In this document: in pieces, positions 1 through 6,422 of the stretch
How positions within the stretch are numbered: the stretch's first letter is position 1
How the letters are laid out: each line of letters opens with the position of its first letter
Assembly: GCA_045541255.1 (NCBI GenBank)
Contig: JAZQIU010000056.1
Coordinates: 1 to 7,935 of the forward strand
DNA: 7,935 nt
Origin: UMGS1124 sp045541255
GTDB taxonomy: Bacteria > Bacillota_I > Bacilli_A > RF39 > UBA660
Direction of reading: 5' to 3'
Notes under the pieces: model-generated
The model's input: only the letters and a program-made list of their open reading frames with translations
What the model was told of the DNA's origin: nothing
The model's database searches: none
Made by a program: the position numbers and the translations under genes

Positions 1-118
1 AATATGTTAGAAAGGTTTGATTTTTATGGGTAAAAGATTATTCTTAGTAATAGTTTTATATCAAGTAATTATCATTTTATTGATTAGATTTATCCTCCTA
101 CAAGGGTAGTTTTGGTTA
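1..118. repeat. Terminal direct repeat, left copy
   Basis: These 118 bases are identical, base for base, to 7818-7935 at the other end. The repeat holds a Shine-Dalgarno site and a complete 27-codon ORF with 9 bases beyond its stop. Perfect identity including third codon positions suggests either that the two ends are the same DNA (a circular contig with assembly overlap) or that two very recent copies of a dispersed element flank the segment. The sequence alone cannot decide. Confidence 0.97.
26..109 (+). CDS. Small hydrophobic peptide, candidate type I toxin (left copy)
   Basis: This is a 27-codon ORF ending in TAG. It begins MGKRLF, continues as an almost uninterrupted run of V, I and L with a single Y-Q pair in the middle, and ends IRFILLQG. 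A basic start followed by about 20 hydrophobic residues predicts one membrane-spanning helix. It has no cleavable signal peptide features. AAAGG at 11-15, followed by TTTGAT, is a plausible ribosome binding site 10 nt before the ATG. Size, charge and hydrophobicity resemble type I toxins such as TisB, DinQ or Ibs, but I recognise no specific homology. The assignment rests mainly on the surrounding RNA architecture: a fold-back 5'/3' UTR, an SD-sequestering hairpin and a convergent antisense RNA. Its own promoter is not visible at this end and is supplied by 7750-7777 if the ends are joined. A chance ORF in a repeat remains possible. Confidence 0.6.
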   Translation: MGKRLFLVIVLYQVIIILLIRFILLQG

Positions 119-120
119 AT

Positions 121-153
121 AAAAAAAGACACAAGGATTAAATCCTTATGTCT
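121..153 (-). terminator. Rho-independent terminator of the antisense RNA
   Basis: The stem pairs 127-137 with 143-153 around a 5-nt loop. Its one irregular pair (132/148) is a G-U wobble on the minus strand and a C-A mismatch on the plus strand. On the minus strand the stem runs into seven Ts (complement of A121-A127). On the plus strand no T-run follows, so it acts leftward only. Confidence 0.8.
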
Positions 154-161
154 ACCACAAC

Positions 162-189
162 AAGGTAGACATTCAAATTTGAATGTTCT
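162..189. repeat. 3' arm of the long inverted repeat flanking the small ORF
   Basis: The reverse complement of this segment matches 7785-7811 with one 1-nt gap. In plus-strand RNA the arms would form about 27 pairs, three of them G-U (7793/181, 7796/178, 7801/172 or 173). Every difference is pairing-neutral in plus-strand RNA but a mismatch on the opposite strand, which argues for selection on an mRNA 5'/3' fold-back rather than a DNA transposon end. The arm also contains the 18-bp perfect palindrome 169-186. Confidence 0.75.
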
Positions 190-198
190 ACTAAATTA

Positions 199-227
199 AT
201 AATAACATAAAATTTTGGTGTTTACAA
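199..227 (-). promoter_or_regulatory. Promoter of the antisense RNA
   Basis: Read on the minus strand: -35 TTGTAA (222-227), a 17-bp spacer, and -10 TATTAT (199-204). The spacer ends in TGT, which gives an extended -10. The predicted start is near 192. It lies inside the predicted 3' UTR of the toxin mRNA and points toward the small ORF. Confidence 0.65.
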
Positions 228-236
228 TAAATTATT

Positions 237-262
237 AAACTTCATTTAATTATGAAGTTTTT
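237..262 (+). terminator. Rho-independent terminator upstream of rluB
   Basis: A 9-bp stem (237-245 with 252-260, AAACTTCAT and its complement) has a 6-nt loop. It is followed by a T-rich tract (TTTTT then ATATGCTTTT). It faces right, would end the small-peptide mRNA, and insulates the rluB promoter just downstream. The stem is AT-rich, so efficiency may be moderate. Confidence 0.65.
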
Positions 263-270
263 ATATGCTT

Positions 271-297
271 TTGCTATTCTATAAAATATGATAAAAT
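271..297 (+). promoter_or_regulatory. Promoter of the rluB-rlmD-Nudix-HD-murC cluster
   Basis: An extended -10, TGA followed by TAAAAT (289-297), is preceded by a weak -35-like TTGCTA (271-276) at 15 bp. The predicted start is near 304, giving an approximately 18-nt leader that contains the AAAGAGGGA ribosome binding site (308-316) before ATG 322. No other promoter-like site lies between the upstream terminator and rluB. Confidence 0.55.
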
Positions 298-321
298 ACT
301 ATAGAGAAAGAGGGACTTTAT

Positions 322-1038
322 ATGGAAAGATTACAAAAAGTTATTGCGAATAGTGGGTATTGTTCTAGAAGAAAAGCAGAAGAATTAATAAAGTGTGGAA
401 AAGTATTTGTTAATGGAGAAAAGGTTACTGAATTAGGAACTAAAGTAAGCGGTAATGATGCTATTACAATTAATGGTGAAGCAATAAAATTAGAAGAAGA
501 TAAAGTATATTATTTATTAAATAAACCTAGAGGTGTAATAAGTTCTGTTAGTGATGATAAGGATAGAAAAACAGTTGTTGATTTAATAGATACAAAAAAA
601 CGTATTTATCCTGTTGGAAGATTAGATTATGATACTACTGGATTATTAATTTTAACAAATGATGGAGAGCTAGCTAATACTTTAATGCATCCAAGTAATA
701 GTATCGAAAAAAAATACGTTGCTAAGTTAAATAAATTCTTTGAAATAAGTGATTTAAAAAAGTTAGAAAAAGGCATAGATGTAGATGGTGTTAAATGTGT
801 TCCTACTAGAGTTAAAATAAAAATTAATAATAAAATTAAAGATTTTAGTATTGTTGAAATAAGTATAGTAGAAGGTAGAAATCATATTATAAAACGTGTA
901 TTTATGGAATTAGGATATTTAGTTGATAAATTAAGTAGAGTTGAATATGCTTTCTTAAATTTAAATGGTTTACAAAGTGGAGAGTATAGATGCTTAACTA
1001 CAAAAGAAGTGAAGAAGTTATATGAATATAAAAAATAG
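322..1038 (+). CDS. rluB: 23S rRNA pseudouridine synthase, RsuA/RluB family
   Basis: This 238-residue protein converts a uridine to pseudouridine in rRNA. Residues 1-48 form an S4 RNA-binding domain (the opening ERLQKVIANSGYCSRRKAEE and the VFVNG turn are typical). The catalytic domain starts with YYLLNKPRGVISS (63-75) and holds the family signature GRLDYDTTGLLILTNDG (99-115), with D102 the expected catalytic aspartate. A later RNHIIKRVF segment matches the family's conserved C-terminal block. Length is normal for Gram-positive RluB/YpuL-type enzymes, which modify the 2605 region of 23S rRNA. RsuA (16S) and RluE/RluF relatives are possible, so exact site specificity is inferred. The start has AAAGAGGGA 7 nt upstream and gives an intact S4 domain. 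It is first in the operon, ends in TAG, and overlaps the next rRNA-modification gene by 17 nt, so the two are probably translationally linked. Confidence 0.93.
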   Translation: MERLQKVIANSGYCSRRKAEELIKCGKVFVNGEKVTELGTKVSGNDAITINGEAIKLEEDKVYYLLNKPRGVISSVSDDKDRKTVVDLIDTKKRIYPVGRLDYDTTGLLILTNDGELANTLMHPSNSIEKKYVAKLNKFFEISDLKKLEKGIDVDGVKCVPTRVKIKINNKIKDFSIVEISIVEGRNHIIKRVFMELGYLVDKLSRVEYAFLNLNGLQSGEYRCLTTKEVKKLYEYKK

Positions 1039-2230
1039 AGTTAAAATTTTAAGATTAGATGATCAAGGAAGAGGTATAGGTTATATTAATGATAAAATAA
1101 TTTTTATACCTAATGTTTTACCAGATGAAGAAGTTATAATTGAAATAGAAAAAGAGACTAGTAAGTATTATGTTGGTAGAGTTATTGATTATTTAAATTT
1201 AAGTGATAGTAGAATTAAAGTTAAGTGTCCTTATTATGATTTATGTGGTGGATGTAATTTATTACATATGAGTTATGAAGACAGTATAAAGTATAAGTTA
1301 AATAAGTTTAAAAATACATTATCTAAGTTTGCTAATATAAATACAGATATAGAGGTAATAAAAAATCAATATACTTTTAATTATAGAAATAAAGTTGAAT
1401 TTAAAATAGAGAATAATGAATGGGGTTATTATAATAGTAATACTCATAACTTTGTTTCTATTAATGAATGTTTATTAGCTAAAAATTCAATTAATAAAGT
1501 TTTAGAAAATAAAGATTTATTTGATATAAAGAGTGGTAGTATTATTATTAGAAGTAATTATAATGATGAAATTTTAATTGTTGTAAATAGTAATGATAAA
1601 GTAGATATTAATATAGATGAATTAAAAAATATAGTTAAGTTAGTTGGTATTGTTGTAAATGATAAAAATTTTTATGGAGAAAAATATTTTATAGAAAAGT
1701 TTAATGATAAATTATTTAAAGTTAATTATAATTCATTTTTTCAAGTAAATAATTATATAACTAATGAAATGATTAAAATTATTAATGATAATAGTTATGG
1801 GGATACTTTATTAGATTTATATTGTGGTGTTGGTTTTTTAGGACAATGTGTTAGTGATAAGTATAAAAAAATTTATGGTATTGAAATTAATAAAAATAGT
1901 ATATTAGATGCTATAAGTAATGCAAAAATTAATGGTATTAAAAACACTTATTATTTGTGTGGAGATAGTGCAAAGTGTATAAGTAAAATAAATGATAAAA
2001 TTGATACTTTATTAATTGATCCGCCTAGAACTGGGCTAGTAAAAAATATGGTTAGTGATGTAATTAGTGTAGGTGCTGAAAGAATAATATATGTTTCTTG
2101 TAATCCAATTAGTTTAGCAAGAGATTTAAGTAATTTAGAATATTTATATAATGTAGAAAAAGTATACTTATTAGATATGTTTAGTAATACATATCATTTT
2201 GAAAGTATTGTTATTTTAAATAAGAAATAA
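1022..2230 (+). CDS. rlmD: 23S rRNA (uracil-C5)-methyltransferase, RlmD/RumA family
   Basis: This 402-residue SAM-dependent enzyme makes 5-methyluridine in 23S rRNA. An N-terminal TRAM-like domain (about 1-58) is followed by the iron-sulfur cysteines C69, C75 and C78 (C-x5-C-x2-C), with C150 the likely fourth ligand. The Rossmann methyltransferase domain shows the SAM motif LLDLYCGVGFLG (263-274), IDPPRTGL (332-339), the nucleophile in YVSCNP (C360) and the general base E394 in TYHFESIVIL. All catalytic and cluster residues are present. It is somewhat shorter than the usual 440-460 residues, mostly through a compact central region. In Gram-positive bacteria one such enzyme can serve both U747 and U1939 (RlmCD), so rlmCD is an equally possible name. 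The gene starts inside the end of rluB. A weak AGAAGTGAAG precedes the ATG, and the TRAM domain begins almost at once, supporting this start. Confidence 0.92.
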   Translation: MNIKNRVKILRLDDQGRGIGYINDKIIFIPNVLPDEEVIIEIEKETSKYYVGRVIDYLNLSDSRIKVKCPYYDLCGGCNLLHMSYEDSIKYKLNKFKNTLSKFANINTDIEVIKNQYTFNYRNKVEFKIENNEWGYYNSNTHNFVSINECLLAKNSINKVLENKDLFDIKSGSIIIRSNYNDEILIVVNSNDKVDINIDELKNIVKLVGIVVNDKNFYGEKYFIEKFNDKLFKVNYNSFFQVNNYITNEMIKIINDNSYGDTLLDLYCGVGFLGQCVSDKYKKIYGIEINKNSILDAISNAKINGIKNTYYLCGDSAKCISKINDKIDTLLIDPPRTGLVKNMVSDVISVGAERIIYVSCNPISLARDLSNLEYLYNVEKVYLLDMFSNTYHFESIVILNKK

Positions 2231-2242
2231 AGAGGTGATATT

Positions 2243-2737
2243 ATGAGAGAAAAAAGAGATTTATACGATAAAGATAGTATTAAAACTGATAAAACCTATT
2301 ATAAAGGAGATATTATCCCTGAAGGTTATTATCCAATGGTTGTTATGATTGCTATACAAAATAGTGAAGGTAAATTTTTAATGCAAAAAAGAGTAGAGTC
2401 TAAAGGAGGAGATTGGGGAGTAACTGGAGGACATCCCAAATCTGGAGAATCTCCTTATGAGGGGATTATTACTGAAGTTAAGGAAGAATTAGGAATAGAT
2501 ATTTCTGATAATGAAATTATTGAGTTTGCAAATGGTTGTGATGGTAAAGATTGTTATAAAATGTATTATACTAAGTTAGATTTACCTATAAAAGAATTTA
2601 AAATTCAAGAAGAAGAATTAAATGAAGTAAAGTGGTTTAGTATTGAAGAATTACAAAGTATGGTAGATGATAAAGAATTGAATCAAGATCAGATAGATTT
2701 TTTTGTTAAGTCTATGAATTATATTAATAATTTATAA
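2243..2737 (+). CDS. Nudix hydrolase, IDI/YfcD-like group
   Basis: This 164-residue Nudix-fold protein probably hydrolyses a nucleoside-diphosphate derivative or related diphosphate; the substrate is unknown. The N-terminus (RDLYDKDSIKTDKTYYKGD) matches the Nudix group related to isopentenyl-diphosphate isomerase, but the isomerase's own active-site features are not evident, so a hydrolase is more likely. The Nudix box runs from G63 to I85: G63, E69, E78, V79, E81, E82, G84 and I85 are all in register, so the metal-binding glutamates are intact. The usual arginine before the EUxEE core is T77, which is unusual. A strong AGAGGTGAT site at 2231-2239 sits 3 nt before the ATG and only 12 nt separate it from rlmD, so it is in the operon. 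It ends 21 nt before the preferred start of the HD-domain gene, whose product also looks like a phosphohydrolase. Confidence 0.85.
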   Translation: MREKRDLYDKDSIKTDKTYYKGDIIPEGYYPMVVMIAIQNSEGKFLMQKRVESKGGDWGVTGGHPKSGESPYEGIITEVKEELGIDISDNEIIEFANGCDGKDCYKMYYTKLDLPIKEFKIQEEELNEVKWFSIEELQSMVDDKELNQDQIDFFVKSMNYINNL

Positions 2738-2758
2738 AAATTTTGGATGTGGTATACT

Positions 2759-3688
2759 ATGAATTTATTAGAACAATATAAAGATTTATTACATAGTGAG
2801 CATTTTAATAATATTTTTAATAAATATTTAATTGTTCCAACATTGATTCGACTAAAAAATGTAGGATACTTTTGTGGAATGGACTATGCTTCAAAAGAAA
2901 TATATAATTTTAGTGGATATGTATCTAGATATGATCATTCTTTAACTGTTGCGTTGCTTACGTGGAAATTAACTAATGATAAAAAATCTACATTAGCAGC
3001 ATTATTTCATGATATATCTACACCTTGTTTTTCTCATGTAATTGATTACATGAATAATGATTATATAGAACAAGAAAGTACAGAACAATATACTAAAGAT
3101 ATTTTGAAAAAAGATAAATATTTACTAGAGTGTTTAAAAGAGGATGATATATCTTTAGAAGAAATAGTTGATTTTAAAAAGTATACTATAGTAGATAATA
3201 AAAGACCTAAATTATGTGCTGATAGATTAGATGGTATTATATTAACTGGGTTATTTTGGACAAAGAATTTAACTATGGAAAATGCTAAAGATATTATAGA
3301 TGATATAGAAGTATTTAGTAAAGAAAACAATGAAAAAGAAATTGGTTTTAAAAGTAAAAAGATTGCAGAACTTGTAGTTGATGTGAATAAATCTATTGAT
3401 ATATATTGTCGTTCTAAGGAAGATATTTATATGATGGAATTGTTAGCAAATATAACTAAGAATGCCATAGATAAAAATATAATAACTTATGAAGATTTAT
3501 ATAAATTAGATGAACAAAAATTAATGGATATATTAGAAAATTGTAATGATAATGAAATTTTATTAGATTTAAATAGATTTAAAACTATTAAATTAGATGA
3601 AATTCCTGATTTTGATAAGCCATTAGTTAAAATTAGAAGTTTGAATCCTTTAGTCGATAGTGTTAGATTAAATGATTTTATGATATAA
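2759..3688 (+). CDS. HD-domain phosphohydrolase, divergent dNTPase/SAMHD1-like
   Basis: This is a protein of about 309 residues with an HD metal-dependent phosphohydrolase domain. From the preferred start, metal ligands are visible as H60 (RYDHSLTVA), H84-D85 (ALFHDISTPCFSH) and D155 (CADRLDGI). This spacing and the HD-x6-FSH and ADR-x-D patterns recall dGTPase/SAMHD1-type HD proteins such as YwfO, where the second motif is usually HDIGHGPFSH. Here the glycine/histidine part is replaced by STPC. A role in nucleotide hydrolysis is inferred; the substrate is unknown. Two in-frame starts exist: ATG 2747 has only GG directly against it, while ATG 2759 has GGATGTGG about 6 nt upstream, so 2759 is preferred. 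The C-terminal 150 residues are mostly helical and highly charged, with no recognised domain. It lies between the Nudix gene and murC in the operon. Confidence 0.8.
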   Translation: MNLLEQYKDLLHSEHFNNIFNKYLIVPTLIRLKNVGYFCGMDYASKEIYNFSGYVSRYDHSLTVALLTWKLTNDKKSTLAALFHDISTPCFSHVIDYMNNDYIEQESTEQYTKDILKKDKYLLECLKEDDISLEEIVDFKKYTIVDNKRPKLCADRLDGIILTGLFWTKNLTMENAKDIIDDIEVFSKENNEKEIGFKSKKIAELVVDVNKSIDIYCRSKEDIYMMELLANITKNAIDKNIITYEDLYKLDEQKLMDILENCNDNEILLDLNRFKTIKLDEIPDFDKPLVKIRSLNPLVDSVRLNDFMI

Positions 3689-3689
3689 T
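3681..3689 (+). promoter_or_regulatory. Possible internal promoter for murC
   Basis: TGATATAAT is a perfect extended -10 lying over the stop codon of the HD gene, 27 nt before murC. No convincing -35 is found at 17 bp. The predicted start near 3696 would leave a short leader with the AAAGAGGTGAT ribosome site (3702-3712). In such AT-rich DNA it could arise by chance. Confidence 0.35.
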
Positions 3690-3715
3690 TTATTAAGAGT
3701 TAAAGAGGTGATTAG

Positions 3716-5086
3716 ATGTTTGATTTAAAAGAGCATAAAAATATTTATATGGTAGGTATAGGTGGTATTAGTATGAGTGGTTTAGCGCATATATTAGTAT
3801 CATGGGGGTTTAATGTTAGTGGAAGTAATAATGAAAGTAGTAAAGTAGTTGAGGAATTAATTAATAGTGGAATAAATGTTTATATAGGACATGATTATAA
3901 TAATATTAATGAATCTTATGATTTAGTTGTATATACTGCAGCAGTTAAAGAAGATAATCCAGAATTAGTACATGCAAAAGAATTAAATATTCCTATTATG
4001 GAAAGAGGATTATTCTTAGGAGAATTGACTAAGTTATTTAAAGATACAATAGGTATTGCAGGTACTCATGGTAAAACAACAACTACTAGTATGGTTAGTG
4101 AATGTTTTTTAGCTGAAAATACGGATCCTACTATACAAGTTGGTTCTATATTAAAAAGTATTAATGGAAATTATAGAGTAGGTAAGAGTGATTATTTTAT
4201 TATTGAAGCTTGTGAGTATTGCGATAGTTATTTAAATTTTCAACAAAAAAGTGCAATTATTTTAAATATTGATAATGACCATATGGATTATTTTAAAACT
4301 TTTGATAACGTAAAAAAATCTTTTAAAGAGTATGTAAGCCATTTACCTAGTGATGGGCTATTAGTTTTAAATGGTGAAGATAAAAATTGTTTGGAACTAG
4401 CATTAAATACTGAAGCTAAAATTTTAACATATGGTTTTGATGAAAATAATAATTATTATGCTAAAAATATAATTTTTGATGAGATGGGATATCCTACATA
4501 TGATTTATATAGAAATAGACAATATGTTGATAAAATAAGTTTAAGTGTTGTTGGTATGCATAATGTTTTAAATAGTTTAGGCTGTGTAGCTTTATGTGAT
4601 TATTATGGTATAAGTATAGATTCTATTAAAGAAGGTTTGATAAATTATACTGGAGCTGCTAGAAGATTTGAGTATAAAGGCGAATTAAATGGAGCAAAAG
4701 TTTATGATGATTATGGACATCATCCAACTGAGGTAGAAGCGGTAGGTAAGTCTATTTTAAATAAAAAATATAATAAATCATGGGTTATATTTGAACCTCA
4801 TACTTATTCTAGGGTTAAAAATCATTGTGTTGATTTTGCTAAATCATTAGTTAATTTTGATAATATAATTATTACTGATATTTATGCTGCAAGAGAAGTA
4901 AATGAATTTGGGGTTAAAGAATTAGATATAATAAATGAATTAAATAAATTGGGAAAAGATGCTATTCATATTAGTAATTTTGAAGATATTAAGAAATATT
5001 TATGTGATAATGTAAGTAAAGATGATTTAGTTTTAACTTTAGGTGCTGGATATGTAACAAAATTAGCTGATATGTTAGTAAAATAA
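3716..5086 (+). CDS. murC: UDP-N-acetylmuramate--L-alanine ligase (MurC)
   Basis: This 456-residue cytoplasmic ligase adds the first amino acid, L-alanine, to UDP-N-acetylmuramate using ATP, so the organism makes peptidoglycan. The N-terminal Rossmann domain has GIGGISMSGLA (14-24). The central Mur ligase domain has the ATP loop GTHGKTTTTS (116-125), EACEY (164-168) and NIDNDHMDYF (184-193), in the Gram-positive style. The C-terminal domain carries GMHNVLNSL, ARRFEYKG (315-322), DDYGHHPTEV (331-340) and HTYSR (362-366). Length and all motifs are standard, with no sign of truncation. AAAGAGGTGAT at 3702-3712 is the strongest ribosome site in the cluster and fixes the start. It is last in the operon, 27 nt after the HD gene, and its stop abuts a strong bidirectional terminator. 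No other mur or fts genes lie nearby, so it is outside a dcw cluster, as in many Bacillota. Confidence 0.97.
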   Translation: MFDLKEHKNIYMVGIGGISMSGLAHILVSWGFNVSGSNNESSKVVEELINSGINVYIGHDYNNINESYDLVVYTAAVKEDNPELVHAKELNIPIMERGLFLGELTKLFKDTIGIAGTHGKTTTTSMVSECFLAENTDPTIQVGSILKSINGNYRVGKSDYFIIEACEYCDSYLNFQQKSAIILNIDNDHMDYFKTFDNVKKSFKEYVSHLPSDGLLVLNGEDKNCLELALNTEAKILTYGFDENNNYYAKNIIFDEMGYPTYDLYRNRQYVDKISLSVVGMHNVLNSLGCVALCDYYGISIDSIKEGLINYTGAARRFEYKGELNGAKVYDDYGHHPTEVEAVGKSILNKKYNKSWVIFEPHTYSRVKNHCVDFAKSLVNFDNIIITDIYAAREVNEFGVKELDIINELNKLGKDAIHISNFEDIKKYLCDNVSKDDLVLTLGAGYVTKLADMLVK

Positions 5087-5110
5087 AAAAAGGCTTTAAG
5101 CCTTTTTATT
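5085..5110. terminator. Bidirectional intrinsic terminator between murC and the symporter gene
   Basis: AAAAAGGCTT (5087-5096) and AAGCCTTTTT (5098-5107) form a GC-cored stem with a very tight loop. Plus-strand RNA ends in TTTTTATTTTTT; minus-strand RNA ends in seven Ts. The minus-strand gene's stop codon (5096-5098) lies in the loop, so both convergent genes share one very compact terminator. Confidence 0.92.
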
Positions 5111-6331
5111 TTTTAACCAATGTTTTCCGTCTACAATTCTTGTTACTAACATACTACTAGCTGAATCTCCAACAACATTTAGTACTGTTGCAGGAGCATC
5201 TATTATAGTTGCTATTATAGTTAAAATAGGTAATGAAGCAACTGGGAATCCCATCATAGTAATTATAAGCATTTCTGATATAGTCCCACCACCAATAGGT
5301 ACAGCTGTAACCAGTATTGTTGCAATTAATGCAACTCCTAAAATTTTAAATATAGATACATCCATATTAAATAAATATACTAAAAACATTATTTTAAATA
5401 CACTACCTATTATTGAACCATCTTTATGAAATGATGTTCCTAAAGGGATTGTTGTATCTGCAATATCATTTGGAACTCCAATATTTTTTGCACATTTTGT
5501 ATTAATTGGAATACAAGCAGCAGATGAACAAGTTGCTAATGAAGTTATAGTAGCTGGAATTATATTTTTCCAATAACTTTTAACACCTTTTTTTCCTCCT
5601 GCAATAAATGCATATAATGAATAAACAATAAAATAAACAAATATACATGCTATAAGATATATAATAAATGTCTTTAAGTATCCAATTGCAATACTAGACC
5701 CAAATTGACCAACAAATGCTGCAAAATAGCATCCTAATCCAATAGGTGCATAGTACATAATAATGTTAATAAATTTTTGCGTTACTTCATTCATACTTTC
5801 TAACATATTTAAGAATGGTTTTCCTTTTTCTTTAGATGCGTTAATAGAAAGACCAACAAGTATAGAGAATACGATAAGCGCTATTATGTTATCTTTTGAT
5901 AGTAAATTAATAAAGTCATTTGTACTTACTGTATCAACTGTACGTTCTAAGATATTTAAATCTTCAGTTTCAGTCTCTATATTTTTTTCTAGTGTCTCTT
6001 TTATTTTTATTCCGTCGTTATTATTAACTAGTGTAGCTTTTGTACTTATTATACCAATTAAAACACTAACTAAAGATGTAATAATAAATACAAATACAAT
6101 TGATGTAAGAATTTTTCCTAATCTTTTAGGTTGTGACATTTTCCCAATTGATGTAGTAATAGTTAAGAATATAAGTGGAACAATAATTATAAATAATAGA
6201 TTTAAGAATAAGTCACCCAATGGACTTAGTATAGTAGCTTTTTCTCCCAAAACTAAACCTACTATAGCACCTATAATAATTGCTCCTAATAAAATAAGTG
6301 TAGACTTATAATTTTTGATGAATTTTTTCAT
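5096..6331 (-). CDS. Dicarboxylate/amino acid:cation symporter family (DAACS/SDF) transporter with altered binding motifs
   Basis: This is a 411-residue, very hydrophobic inner-membrane protein with the GltP/GltPh fold: a short basic N-terminus, about eight membrane helices and two re-entrant hairpins. HP1 is the serine-rich ATCSSAACIP (267-275); TM7 follows IPLG (295-298); HP2 is PIGGGTISEM (345-354); TM8 is IDAPATVLNVVGDSA (377-391). Compared with GltPh, TM8 keeps D378 (D394, amino-group ligand), T382, N385 and D389, but the arginine that holds the substrate side-chain carboxylate (R397) is A381. The sodium-binding NMDGT of TM7 is HKDGS (302-306), keeping only D and G with S for T. This suggests a substrate other than glutamate/aspartate and changed ion coupling, so I give no gltP symbol. 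AAAGGAG at 6338-6344 precedes the ATG. It is monocistronic, convergent with murC and divergent from the Sel1 gene. Confidence 0.88.
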   Translation of the reverse strand: MKKFIKNYKSTLILLGAIIIGAIVGLVLGEKATILSPLGDLFLNLLFIIIVPLIFLTITTSIGKMSQPKRLGKILTSIVFVFIITSLVSVLIGIISTKATLVNNNDGIKIKETLEKNIETETEDLNILERTVDTVSTNDFINLLSKDNIIALIVFSILVGLSINASKEKGKPFLNMLESMNEVTQKFINIIMYYAPIGLGCYFAAFVGQFGSSIAIGYLKTFIIYLIACIFVYFIVYSLYAFIAGGKKGVKSYWKNIIPATITSLATCSSAACIPINTKCAKNIGVPNDIADTTIPLGTSFHKDGSIIGSVFKIMFLVYLFNMDVSIFKILGVALIATILVTAVPIGGGTISEMLIITMMGFPVASLPILTIIATIIDAPATVLNVVGDSASSMLVTRIVDGKHWLKNKKA

Positions 6332-6351
6332 AAAATTCTCCTTTCATTTAA

Positions 6352-6380
6352 ATTATATATAAAAATGGAAAAAATAGTAA
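6352..6380 (-). promoter_or_regulatory. Promoter of the symporter gene
   Basis: On the minus strand, -10 TATAAT (6352-6357) has a weak TTACTA (6375-6380) 17 bp upstream. The predicted start is near 6345, giving a leader of about 14 nt that holds the GAAAGGAGA ribosome site (6337-6345). Confidence 0.55.
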
Positions 6381-6387
6381 TATTTTG

Positions 6388-6406
6388 TAATCCACACTAA
6401 TCCACA
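6388..6406 (+). promoter_or_regulatory. Tandem 9-bp direct repeat, possible operator or DnaA-box-like pair
   Basis: TAATCCACA occurs at 6388-6396 and again at 6398-6406, exactly 10 bp apart, so both face the same side of the helix. Each differs at one position from the DnaA-box consensus TTATCCACA. The pair covers the -35 position of the Sel1-gene promoter and sits just upstream of the divergent symporter promoter. Regulator binding is an inference. Confidence 0.45.
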
Positions 6407-6413
6407 ACATATG

Positions 6414-6422
6414 TGTTATAAT
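6414..6422 (+). promoter_or_regulatory. Extended -10 promoter of the Sel1-repeat gene
   Basis: TGTTATAAT is a perfect extended -10 (TG, one base, TATAAT at 6417-6422). No good -35 is seen at 17 bp (ACACTA). The expected transcription start is 6429-6430, only 0-10 nt before the possible start codons GTG 6430, ATG 6433 and ATG 6439, and there is no standard ribosome binding site. Confidence 0.65.

Larger units (their letters stand above)
121..192 (-). ncRNA. Predicted antisense RNA (candidate antitoxin) to the small-peptide mRNA 3' UTR
   Basis: A minus-strand transcript of about 72 nt is predicted, from a start near 192 to the U-run at 127-121. It has its own promoter (199-227) and intrinsic terminator (121-153). 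It would be fully complementary to the 3' UTR of the plus-strand mRNA encoding the hydrophobic peptide. Its 5' part forms a hairpin from the perfect 18-bp palindrome at 169-186, extended by three pairs (166-168 with 188-190) around one bulge. Its 3' part is the terminator hairpin. In the terminator stem the only irregular pair is C-A on the plus strand but G-U on the minus strand, which favours the minus-strand RNA. The 5' half also reads like the toxin mRNA 5' UTR (7785-7811), so it binds the same 3' target sequence. Convergent antisense RNAs of this kind are known from TxpA/RatA, BsrG/SR4 and Fst systems. Transcription is inferred. Confidence 0.6.

Noticed and set aside
162..189. Inverted arms around the small ORF as transposon terminal repeats (a MITE-like element)
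   Set aside because: The arm differences are all G-U-compatible in RNA, a promoter start falls at the outer edge of the 5' arm, and no clear target-site duplication is visible. An RNA fold-back explains the arms better, although mobility of the whole module is not excluded.
1..321. CRISPR array or riboswitch upstream of rluB
   Set aside because: The repeats here are palindromes and one inverted pair, not regularly spaced direct repeats. A terminator (237-262) and a separate promoter leave rluB only a leader of about 18 nt, too short for a riboswitch.
3061..3330. 89-codon minus-strand ORF
   Set aside because: It lies wholly inside the HD-domain gene, is Ser/Ile/Leu-rich low-complexity as expected from antisense of AT-rich coding DNA, and has no ribosome site or motif.
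5763..6311. 182-codon plus-strand ORF
   Set aside because: It is antisense to the symporter gene. Its hydrophobic, repetitive composition mirrors the membrane-helix codons, and it has no promoter, ribosome site or recognised domain.
6388..6406. Replication origin based on the DnaA-box-like pair
   Set aside because: Only two sites, both with a mismatch to consensus, and no dnaA/dnaN or unwinding-element context. A promoter operator is the simpler reading.
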